DNA of 7,471 nucleotides from Candidatus Aegiribacteria sp. (GTDB taxonomy: Bacteria; Fermentibacterota; Fermentibacteria; Fermentibacterales; JCC-6): contig DAOWNO010000094.1 in assembly GCA_030642525.1 (NCBI GenBank), forward strand, positions 1-7,471, written 5' to 3'. Made by a program: the position numbers and the translations under genes. A model generated the notes under the pieces. The model did not search any database. It was not told the DNA's origin and saw nothing but the letters and a program-made list of their open reading frames with translations. Each line of letters starts with the position of its first letter. Within the stretch, counting starts at the first letter, position 1. Positions 1-5,372 of this stretch are shown piece by piece.

Positions 1-840
1 AAGGTCATCCTGGAAAAAAGAGTTGACCATCGCAGGCTTAAGGACGTTCTCAATGGATTCTCTGACTTCATCAAGCGGGCGTACACCCTCTTCCTTCTTG
101 TCTGTTACAAGGAAGAAATGGTAACCCATAATGGTTGAGTAAGGCCCAATTACTTCTCCAGCCTCAGAAGCAAACAGTGCTTCTGATATTTCTGACTGTT
201 CACCAAGGTAAGGCAGGGGAGAGTTAATGGTAATCCAGCCCATATCACCTTCAGTATTGACTGTAGGTTCATGCTCGCTCATTTCCAGAACGACAGTCTC
301 AAATGAATCACCGGCTTCAAGAGCTGCTATTACAGCTGCAGTATCCTGTTCAAGAGTCAGAAGGATCTGTGAAACTTTAACCTGTGCTTCCTGGCGATAG
401 ATGTCACCTGAGTGTTCATTGTAGTATTCAAGTATTCTCTCATTCGGAATTACAATCGCATCAACCACTTCCTGTTGGTAGAAAGTTTGAATGAGAGCTC
501 TTTCCTTTGCGATCTTAACCTGCTGCATTGCCAGTTCCACCTGAGCGATAACAAAAGAGTCCTCTTCAAGTTCAAGGTCTATTGCTGCTGTCAGCAGCAG
601 TTCTCTCTCCACAATATGGTTCAGGAGAAGCCTTCTGCCCTCAGGCGTTTCAAATGAAGCTCTCTGATAAGGTGGGATCATTTCCAGTTCATCTTTGAGC
701 ATCTGCTCAGTTATCTGAGTATCGTCAACTGTTGCAAGGACTCTTGATGAATCCGTTGTGTTATTGTCTGAAGTGCCCTGAGTTCCGCAAGCTCCTAGAA
801 CAAGTACTGCTAAAATGGTTATGAACAGGGTTGCCCGCAT
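1..840 (-). CDS. Lipoprotein peptidyl-prolyl cis-trans isomerase, PpiC/SurA type (3' end cut by window)
   Basis: The reading frame opens at ATG 840-838 and stays open for 280 codons to the left edge, so the C-terminus is missing. Residues 4-17 are a hydrophobic signal ending in a lipobox, L15-G16-A17-C18, so the mature protein should be lipidated on Cys18. Gly at +2 would allow outer-membrane sorting by the E. coli rule. Residues 33-150 form a helical, charged, SurA-like N-terminal region. A parvulin (rotamase) domain spans about 153-248: it opens with VKVSQIL, where the family usually has VRVSHIL, continues through GDMGW (198-202), and closes with GEVIGPYSTIMGYHFFLV (228-245). Known members isomerise Xaa-Pro bonds and help exported or outer-membrane proteins fold. 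It lies 37 bp downstream of rpoZ on the same strand. An AAAGGAT ribosome-binding site (848-854) precedes the start by about 8 nt. The family call is firm; which paralogue (PrsA, SurA or PpiD-like) is not resolved. Confidence 0.88.
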   Translation of the reverse strand, partial: MRATLFITILAVLVLGACGTQGTSDNNTTDSSRVLATVDDTQITEQMLKDELEMIPPYQRASFETPEGRRLLLNHIVERELLLTAAIDLELEEDSFVIAQVELAMQQVKIAKERALIQTFYQQEVVDAIVIPNERILEYYNEHSGDIYRQEAQVKVSQILLTLEQDTAAVIAALEAGDSFETVVLEMSEHEPTVNTEGDMGWITINSPLPYLGEQSEISEALFASEAGEVIGPYSTIMGYHFFLVTDKKEEGVRPLDEVRESIENVLKPAMVNSFFQDDL

Positions 841-877
841 AAAAATCATCCTTTCAAGATATTTGTTTGCTTTGTAA

Positions 878-1090
878 CTATACATCATCATCAAGCGTAT
901 AAGTGATTTTCTTCTCGTAAATCTCTTTCATTGCTGTGTAAAAAGGTTTTTTCTTAGAATCATTGCTGTCTATAAGAGGAGGAGCTCCGGATCTGAGCTT
1001 TCTGACCCTTTTAGCAATTGCGAGAGCCAGGACATACTGATTATCCGATTTTTCACCCATCGTTTCTATATCATTGAACTTATCAGACAT
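878..1090 (-). CDS. rpoZ: DNA-directed RNA polymerase subunit omega
   Basis: This 70-residue protein matches the core of the omega/Rpb6 family. The segment from N17-Q18-Y19 through A26-K27-R28-V29-R30 to G35-APPLI aligns with the family pattern (NRFxLVLxAxRRARQL, then G, then PLV). The later KKPFYTAMKEI matches the usual K-x-T-x-A-x-x-EI helix. Omega binds the C-terminal tail of beta-prime and helps RNA polymerase assemble. At 70 residues it is shorter than the 91 of E. coli, lacking the variable C-terminal tail and ending in the acidic LDDDV. The start is supported by GGAGGT at 1096-1101, 5 nt upstream of ATG. It sits 99 bp downstream of the 466-residue gene and 37 bp upstream of the isomerase gene, so it is probably cotranscribed with the latter. 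Omega is divergent between phyla, so the call rests on the motif pattern rather than close identity. Confidence 0.83.
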   Translation of the reverse strand: MSDKFNDIETMGEKSDNQYVLALAIAKRVRKLRSGAPPLIDSNDSKKKPFYTAMKEIYEKKITYTLDDDV

Positions 1091-1189
1091 TCGATACCTC
1101 CAGATTGTGTTCTTTTAAATATTGGTAGAATAGACGCACACTTTATCCTGCTTGAAGAAAAAGGTTCCAGAATTACAGTCGTGTTTTCT

Positions 1190-2590
1190 TTACTGAACGG
1201 AATTCAGACTACCAGCTATTCCGAATTTCGAACTGACAAAGTCCCATGTTGACTCTTCAACGAGATCAACTTCACGCTCATCAATCTGCAGAGTTCCCAG
1301 TTCGGAACGATCCCAGTAAATAATAACAACCAGTTTATCATTGCTTCCCGGAATTGCGCCATCTGCACGGCTGGGAAATCTGAGTGGATGATTAAAGAAA
1401 ACCTCAACTCTGGAGAGTTCAGGTTCCGCTGTAGTGTAAGCCACGAATTTCATGGCTTCAACCACGACAGAGTCGCCCCTTGCCCTTCTTGAAGTTCCAC
1501 GAGGATTCTCATAGAAGATGTATGTTGTGTCGGGAATAATTTCAAACACATATTCACCACCGAGTGGATCGATAAGATCATCAATACCTACATCAAGGTT
1601 TTCCGGCAGCTTTGGATAGATAACAGATGGATATCTCTGGGCAAGGTATGCGGCTTGCTCTTCTGCTGCGCGGATGAGGTTTGCTCTTGAAACCTGCAGT
1701 CTTCTCATTTCAGCATATTGCGGGAAGCTGAAAACCGTCAGTATTTCAGCCCAGTCCTCCTCCAGGAACAATGAATCGGGGAAATCTTTCTCAACAAGAC
1801 CGGCAACAACACCGCCATGCCTGTCAATATTGGGACAGGAAAGCGAGAATTGTGAACCAAGAGCGAGTTTTGGATCGTAAGAATAGACTGAATCGTAAAA
1901 GCCTGATTCCCAGAGCGTAGGACATACTGCAATAACCAGAGCAGAAACTGAGTCCATCCTGGCAGGAGCGATGATATTGCTGAAGTTCAATAATGTTGAT
2001 TCAACCGAATCAATTGAAGATGCGATATCAGCCCGGGCAATGACAAATGATTCAGCATCAAAACCAATGGAATCATCGAAGAATTCACCTGGAGACGGTT
2101 CACCCTCTTCTTCAATTATGGTGTCAACAATGTAAGCATCTCTTAGTGTAATTAGAGAATCCAGAGAAAACCCGAGGGATTCTTCATGTTCTCTGATAAC
2201 AAGTTCGAGGTTCATTTGCTCATTGTTTAATGCATTGAGAGAATTTTCGATATCCATAGCGGCATTCTCGTTCCACAGGTTTTTCCATTCCTGAGGAATA
2301 AGAACATTTCGGATCCTGCCGTTGCCAAACGAAACAAATATGCTGTCATTATTCAGTGAGGCGTCAAAAAAGTTATTTGCTTCCGCGAAACTCAGAAGGC
2401 TGTCAAGATCAGGAGCTGGAATCCCTTCAAAGATATACATATGATAGATGTTGGCGTTTGCAAGAACACTCATTTGTGAACGACAGAATTCCCTTGGGAT
2501 CCTGTACGTTTCGACTCTCTGATGAATTCTGAAAACCAGAAACGCTGCCAACAGCACTATCAGAATTCTCACAAGAATCTTTGATCTCAT
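1190..2590 (-). CDS. Unrecognised membrane-anchored exported protein (466 aa)
   Basis: I do not recognise the family. Residues 1-20 are a basic start followed by a hydrophobic stretch (about 5-20) with no clear cleavage site, so an N-terminal anchor with the rest outside the inner membrane is likely. The remainder is acidic, rich in Asp, Glu and Ser, and has no further membrane segment. Residues 44-68 (ANANIYHMY...PDLDSLLSF) resemble the A-x-x-Y...P-x-sLxxL stretch that follows the anchor in pseudopilins such as GspG, but the G/E5 prepilin processing motif is absent. Residues 110-205 look helical, possibly coiled. Residues 223-259 contain C223-P-T ... C252-P-N followed by H258-G. A related but Cys-free stretch (about 321-363, DPLGGEYVF ... 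YENPRG) follows. Its only cysteines are C36, C223 and C252. The start at 2590 is supported by GGAGGGAT (2596-2603). It lies between the YbbR-like gene and rpoZ. Its role is unknown; an envelope or secretion-associated role is a guess from topology. Confidence 0.8.
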   Translation of the reverse strand: MRSKILVRILIVLLAAFLVFRIHQRVETYRIPREFCRSQMSVLANANIYHMYIFEGIPAPDLDSLLSFAEANNFFDASLNNDSIFVSFGNGRIRNVLIPQEWKNLWNENAAMDIENSLNALNNEQMNLELVIREHEESLGFSLDSLITLRDAYIVDTIIEEEGEPSPGEFFDDSIGFDAESFVIARADIASSIDSVESTLLNFSNIIAPARMDSVSALVIAVCPTLWESGFYDSVYSYDPKLALGSQFSLSCPNIDRHGGVVAGLVEKDFPDSLFLEEDWAEILTVFSFPQYAEMRRLQVSRANLIRAAEEQAAYLAQRYPSVIYPKLPENLDVGIDDLIDPLGGEYVFEIIPDTTYIFYENPRGTSRRARGDSVVVEAMKFVAYTTAEPELSRVEVFFNHPLRFPSRADGAIPGSNDKLVVIIYWDRSELGTLQIDEREVDLVEESTWDFVSSKFGIAGSLNSVQ

Positions 2591-2652
2591 AGACTATCCC
2601 TCCGGCTACAGTCAAATTGCTTCAGAAGACTGAACATGTACACGTGATGTTG

Positions 2653-2682
2653 AATCTACCCATCTTGTTTCACGACTGTCAA
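2653..2682 (-). promoter_or_regulatory. Possible promoter for the 466-aa gene, rpoZ and the isomerase gene
   Basis: On the minus strand TTGACA (2682-2677, perfect -35) is followed after 18 bp by TAGATT (2658-2653, 4 of 6 of a -10). Transcription would begin near 2646, about 55 nt before ATG 2590, inside the 103-bp gap after the YbbR-like gene. It is the best promoter-like sequence in the leftward block. Confidence 0.42.
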
Positions 2683-2693
2683 TACATGAAAAG

Positions 2694-3371
2694 CTACTGC
2701 ATCCGTTCAATTAAAGGTACCGGATATATTAATCCGGCAATTACGGACGATGGATTGATATTATTGATTCCATCCGGTTTTTCAATTACGGTTTCTGCAC
2801 GTTGACTTCCTGATCCGACTTGACCGGTATAGCAGCTGTCAAGTTGGTTCACGATAGATCTGGCCCCCGTAACCTGTACGATAGTATTGGATAGAAATGG
2901 CCAGAGATATCTTTCTGGAACAGATCCGGCGGCACTTATTCTAACAGGGAGATCCCGGGTAATTCTGTGATCTATTGTGACAGTGATTACCGGAGGACTG
3001 AATGATATCGCTGAAAGACTTGAGTAGCGATCGCCACTGAATTGTACATTATTCTCCGTGAGTTCGAGAGATCTGCTGTAGGGAAAAGTCTCTTCCTGAT
3101 TGGGCAGAGGTACATTAAGGTGAAGCATTTCCGGTTTTCTCAGAATCTGGTCGCGAAGAACACCTATGCCTTTTCCTGCAAAAGTGACTGAAACGGAATC
3201 CTGTCTTTCGTAACCAATAACAATGAAATCATCAGACAGTGCCGGAGAGAGGACTGAAAGTTTTTCATTTATCTCAAATTGTTTATCGCTCATGGAGATT
3301 ATCCATAAAGCGACAGAAATAACCACTGCAAGTACCCATTGCCATATATAGGTCTTACCTTTAGCCCACAT
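2694..3371 (-). CDS. YbbR-like (CdaR-type) membrane-anchored protein
   Basis: The 225-residue protein starts with a short basic segment and one membrane helix at about 8-26 (WQWVLAVVISVALWIISM), a layout typical of YbbR proteins, whose N-terminus reads W-x-L-K-hydrophobic-LW. The rest is beta-rich. The first YbbR-like unit runs about 31-135 and ends in FSPPVITVTID (124-134), the usual close of the repeat. A second unit begins at LPVRISAAG (141-149) and continues through V-x-V-T-G-A (165-170). YbbR proteins have one to four such units; here there are one and a half to two. In Firmicutes, CdaR regulates the diadenylate cyclase CdaA, but no cyclase gene is visible here, so that role should not be assumed. 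An in-frame TGA lies two codons upstream of ATG 3371, so the start cannot be earlier. The ribosome-binding site is weak (AGTGAG). It follows the DUF3467 gene by 46 bp. Confidence 0.72.
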   Translation of the reverse strand: MWAKGKTYIWQWVLAVVISVALWIISMSDKQFEINEKLSVLSPALSDDFIVIGYERQDSVSVTFAGKGIGVLRDQILRKPEMLHLNVPLPNQEETFPYSRSLELTENNVQFSGDRYSSLSAISFSPPVITVTIDHRITRDLPVRISAAGSVPERYLWPFLSNTIVQVTGARSIVNQLDSCYTGQVGSGSQRAETVIEKPDGINNINPSSVIAGLIYPVPLIERMQ

Positions 3372-3417
3372 ATCTCACTGATTTCCGTTCAGTAATTTCA
3401 CTCCGATAGTTCATTTT

Positions 3418-3741
3418 TCATTTACTTCCGGATTCGGCCTCTTCAATTGCCGGATTCTGGAAACCGAATGAAGTCTGACTTCCAGAGTCCAGTTTACCGA
3501 ATTTACTTTCATACGAGTTGATCTGGGATTCCATCGTATTAACAAGAGCTTTCATCCTGTGAGGTGATACTATGATTCTGGACATGAGTTTAGGGTTGTT
3601 CACTCCGGGAACAATTCGGGCAAAATCAAGTATAAATTCTGCTCTTGAAGCTGCAATAAAGAAAACATTGCTGTATACTCCATCAGTGTCAGCCCCGCTG
3701 GCGTTGATTCTGGGCGGCTGATTCATCATCTTTGGGTTCAC
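3418..3741 (-). CDS. DUF3467 family protein
   Basis: This 107-residue soluble protein shows the DUF3467 pattern: GVYSNVFFIAASRAEFILDF (21-40), then P45 and SRIIVSPHRMKAL (54-66), then the helix around INSYESKFGKL (74-84). Members are small, widespread and of unknown function. The C-terminal 25 residues are low-complexity (Ser, Gln, Glu) and probably disordered. The start is GTG (3741-3739), chosen because AAGGAG (3747-3752) sits 5 nt upstream; the internal ATGs at codons 5 and 6 lack such a site. It is first in the leftward block and divergent from hldA, separated by only 54-66 bp. It is probably cotranscribed with the YbbR-like gene. The family assignment is by eye from conserved residues. 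Confidence 0.75.
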   Translation of the reverse strand: MNPKMMNQPPRINASGADTDGVYSNVFFIAASRAEFILDFARIVPGVNNPKLMSRIIVSPHRMKALVNTMESQINSYESKFGKLDSGSQTSFGFQNPAIEEAESGSK

Positions 3742-3746
3742 GGTTA

Positions 3747-3752
3747 CTCCTT
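3747..3752 (-). promoter_or_regulatory. Ribosome-binding site fixing the GTG start of the DUF3467 gene
   Basis: On the minus strand this reads AAGGAG, five bases before GTG 3741-3739. It is the reason for preferring the GTG over the nearby downstream ATGs. Confidence 0.65.
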
Positions 3753-3760
3753 ATGTCAGT

Positions 3761-3789
3761 TTGCCGGAGAACAGGCGATAGCATACCAT
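3761..3789 (+). promoter_or_regulatory. Possible promoter for hldA
   Basis: TTGCCG (3761-3766) and TACCAT (3784-3789) are separated by 17 bp and each matches 4 of 6 consensus bases. Transcription would start near 3796, placing the GGAGG site at the very 5' end of the message. The match is modest, and the site is proposed mainly because a promoter must lie in this short divergent gap. Confidence 0.3.
3780..3788 (-). promoter_or_regulatory. Possible extended -10 promoter for the DUF3467/YbbR block
   Basis: On the minus strand this reads TGG then TATGCT, an extended -10 pattern (TGn plus a 4-of-6 hexamer). No good -35 is found upstream. It would give a leader of about 30 nt before GTG 3741. It overlaps the proposed -10 of hldA on the other strand. 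Confidence 0.28.
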
Positions 3790-3795
3790 ATCCGG

Positions 3796-4824
3796 ATGGA
3801 GGAATTTTTGATACCAGATAACAATATGGAAAACATACTTGAAAGTATGCAGGGGAAAAGGGTGCTTGTCGCTGGTGATCTGATTCTTGACCATTATCTT
3901 GATGGCAGGGTTGATCGAATATCTCCTGAAGCCCCAATACCGATAGTATCACTGCAGAAAAAGTATGAGAGATGGGTACTGGGCGGCGCTGCGAATGTAG
4001 CTCGTAATATCAGATCTCTGGGTGGCATCCCTGTAATGGCCGGAGTAACAGGAGAGGACAGAGAGGGTGAGATACTTACAGGATTACTGTCCGATGAAGG
4101 AGTGGATCTATCCGCTGTAGTTTCCGATCCGTCACGTCCTACCACATTAAAAACAAGGATATTATCCGGCGGACACCAGGTTATCAGGCTGGATAGCGAG
4201 GTTACTGATCCGATTTCTGAATCTGTAATGCACGATATTCTTTCCAGAATCGAGGAGATTACCTTGCAGCTGGATGCAGTAGTCCTTGAGGATTACAATA
4301 AGGGAGTTCTTGTGCCTGAGATTATCTCACGAATAATCTCTTCTTCGAGATCTCGTGGAATCCCCGTGGCGGTAGATCCAAAATTCATCAATTTCTTTGA
4401 ATTCAAAGGATGCACTCTCTTCAAACCCAATAGATTGGAGATTTCGCGTGCCCTTGGTCGAGTTATTGGCACAATTGAAGAAGCTTCATCAGCAGGTAAT
4501 GAGATTCTTTCGAGACTGTCCGCTGACGCTGTCCTTGTAACTCTGGGTGAGGAGGGAAGTATCCTGTGCCGAAAAGACAGCGATCCGTTTTATCGACCTG
4601 TTGCAGCAAGGCATGTATTCGATGTCTCAGGAGCTGGAGACACCGTTATCGCAGTTATGGCTCTTTCACTTGCATCCGGATTACCTCTGGTTGATGGTGT
4701 AAGGATTTCAGCTTTCGCAGCGGCGGCAACATGTGCTGAACCGGGTGTATACGCGGTGAAGCCGAATGACATTTTGAGGGAGGTTGATCGCTATTCTCAA
4801 CAGAAGAGTATTGACAGAAAATGA
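3796..4824 (+). CDS. hldA: D-glycero-beta-D-manno-heptose-7-phosphate kinase
   Basis: The product phosphorylates D-glycero-D-manno-heptose 7-phosphate at C1 with ATP in the cytoplasm, a step in making ADP-heptose for LPS core. It is a PfkB/ribokinase-family kinase of the RfaE1 type. VLVAGDLILDHY (23-34) opens the fold. RISPEAPIPIV (41-51) is characteristic of RfaE1. GGAANVA (63-69) is the PfkB substrate-binding signature. EDYNKGVL and a DPK segment lie mid-protein. VTLGEEGS precedes DVSGAGDT (276-283), where Asp282 is the expected catalytic base. The length of about 340 matches the stand-alone kinase rather than the fused HldE (about 475). Start choice: ATG 3796 gives the longest frame, but no ribosome-binding site precedes it. 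GGAGGA at 3798-3803 points to TTG 3808 instead, which would remove four residues. A third in-frame start is ATG 3826. All leave the domain intact. The 3' end overlaps hldC. Confidence 0.92.
   Translation: MEEFLIPDNNMENILESMQGKRVLVAGDLILDHYLDGRVDRISPEAPIPIVSLQKKYERWVLGGAANVARNIRSLGGIPVMAGVTGEDREGEILTGLLSDEGVDLSAVVSDPSRPTTLKTRILSGGHQVIRLDSEVTDPISESVMHDILSRIEEITLQLDAVVLEDYNKGVLVPEIISRIISSSRSRGIPVAVDPKFINFFEFKGCTLFKPNRLEISRALGRVIGTIEEASSAGNEILSRLSADAVLVTLGEEGSILCRKDSDPFYRPVAARHVFDVSGAGDTVIAVMALSLASGLPLVDGVRISAFAAAATCAEPGVYAVKPNDILREVDRYSQQKSIDRK
3798..3803 (+). promoter_or_regulatory. Ribosome-binding site suggesting TTG 3808 as the hldA start
   Basis: GGAGGA lies 4-5 bases before an in-frame TTG at 3808-3810. 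It falls inside the longer frame that begins at ATG 3796, which has no comparable site. Either start is possible. Confidence 0.5.
4776..4783 (+). promoter_or_regulatory. Purine-rich ribosome-binding site directly abutting the hldC TTG start
   Basis: GAGGGAGG lies inside the 3' end of hldA. If the GAGGG part pairs with 16S rRNA, the spacer to TTG 4784 is 3 nt, and using the GGAGG part leaves none. This is shorter than the usual 5-9 nt, so either initiation is weak or the true start lies slightly downstream. Confidence 0.45.
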
Positions 4825-5284
4825 AGCTGCTGTTACAAGCGCTGAACTCAGGGCTAATGGCAGCAGGATCGTATTTACAAATGGATGTTTTGATATCATT
4901 CATCCCGGGCATGTACACATTGTAAGAAAGGCACGCGCTTTTGGAGATGTGCTTTTTCTGGGAGTGAATACGGATGATTCAATATCCAGACTCAAGGGAC
5001 CCAGCAGACCATTTATTACACTTGAAGCCCGTGTACAACTCCTTCTTGAATTGAGATCAGTAAATTTCGTTGTACCATTTGATGAAGATACTCCGCTTAA
5101 GCTTATCAAGAAAATAGTTCCTGATGTTCTGGTAAAAGGCGGAGATTATACGATTGATTCCGTAGTCGGTGCTGATTTCGTCAAATCCCATGGTGGCCGG
5201 GTCGAAATAATTCCTCTGATGAAGGGTTTTTCATCAACCGCAATCATCACAGCTCTGAACCATCAGAATAAAGAAAAAGAATGA
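4784..5284 (+). CDS. hldC: D-glycero-beta-D-manno-heptose 1-phosphate adenylyltransferase
   Basis: The product transfers AMP from ATP to heptose 1-phosphate, giving ADP-D-glycero-D-manno-heptose. It is a nucleotidyltransferase of the RfaE2/cytidylyltransferase-like family. FTNGCFDIIHPGHVHIV (31-47) contains the HxGH nucleotide-binding motif at 40-43. VNTDDSISRLKGPSRP, KGGDYT and the closing MKGFSSTAII are family hallmarks. At 166 residues it matches stand-alone RfaE2. The start is TTG 4784, 41 nt inside the end of hldA, giving an N-terminus (NRRVLTENEA...) of the length usual before the first strand. The purine-rich GAGGGAGG (4776-4783) ends right at this codon, unusually close, so TTG 4811 or a rarer start such as ATT 4793 cannot be excluded. 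The overlap implies translational coupling with hldA, and together they replace the fused HldE of E. coli. Confidence 0.92.
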   Translation: MIAILNRRVLTENEAAVTSAELRANGSRIVFTNGCFDIIHPGHVHIVRKARAFGDVLFLGVNTDDSISRLKGPSRPFITLEARVQLLLELRSVNFVVPFDEDTPLKLIKKIVPDVLVKGGDYTIDSVVGADFVKSHGGRVEIIPLMKGFSSTAIITALNHQNKEKE

Positions 5285-5287
5285 GTC

Positions 5288-5316
5288 TTGACTGGAAAGA
5301 TGTACTGGAGTAGAAA
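5288..5316 (+). promoter_or_regulatory. Possible promoter for hppA
   Basis: TTGACT (5288-5293, 5 of 6) and TAGAAA (5311-5316, 4 of 6) are separated by 17 bp in the 85-bp gap after hldC. Transcription would start near 5323, giving a leader of about 50 nt. It suggests hppA can be expressed apart from the hld genes. No terminator hairpin is seen between hldC and hppA, so read-through is also likely. Confidence 0.4.
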
Positions 5317-5362
5317 AGGCACATTCTCTAGAATCTAAATGGACATGAACAGTATTCAATCT

Positions 5363-5367
5363 AGGAG
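5363..5367 (+). promoter_or_regulatory. Ribosome-binding site deciding the hppA start
   Basis: AGGAG lies 5 nt before ATG 5373 but only 2 nt before the adjacent in-frame TTG 5370, so it favours the ATG and a 691-residue protein. Confidence 0.6.
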
Positions 5368-5372
5368 TATTG

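Noticed and set aside
412..657. Plus-strand open frame of 81 codons
   Set aside because: It lies wholly antisense to the isomerase lipoprotein gene, has no ribosome-binding site, and encodes no recognisable motif.
1091..1189. Possible separate promoter or terminator between the 466-aa gene and rpoZ
   Set aside because: No convincing -35/-10 pair or GC-rich hairpin with a T-run was found; the best -10 (TATTCT) lacks a -35.
2720..2737. Inverted repeat CCGGAT-6 nt-ATCCGG
   Set aside because: It lies within the coding 3' end of the YbbR-like gene, has only 6-bp arms and no following T-run on the coding strand, so it is probably chance.
2749..2782. GATGGA/TCCATC hairpin followed by TTTTT on the plus strand, resembling a terminator
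   Set aside because: There is no plus-strand gene upstream to terminate, the loop is 14 nt with weak arms, and the bases are explained by coding on the minus strand.
3689..3952. Minus-strand open frame spanning the divergent gap
   Set aside because: It overlaps both the DUF3467 gene (another frame) and the start of hldA, has no motif, and would leave no room for the promoters that divergent genes need.
5323..5334. Short palindrome ATTCT-CT-AGAAT upstream of hppA
   Set aside because: Five-bp arms in an AT-rich gap are expected by chance, and no second copy was seen that would suggest an operator.
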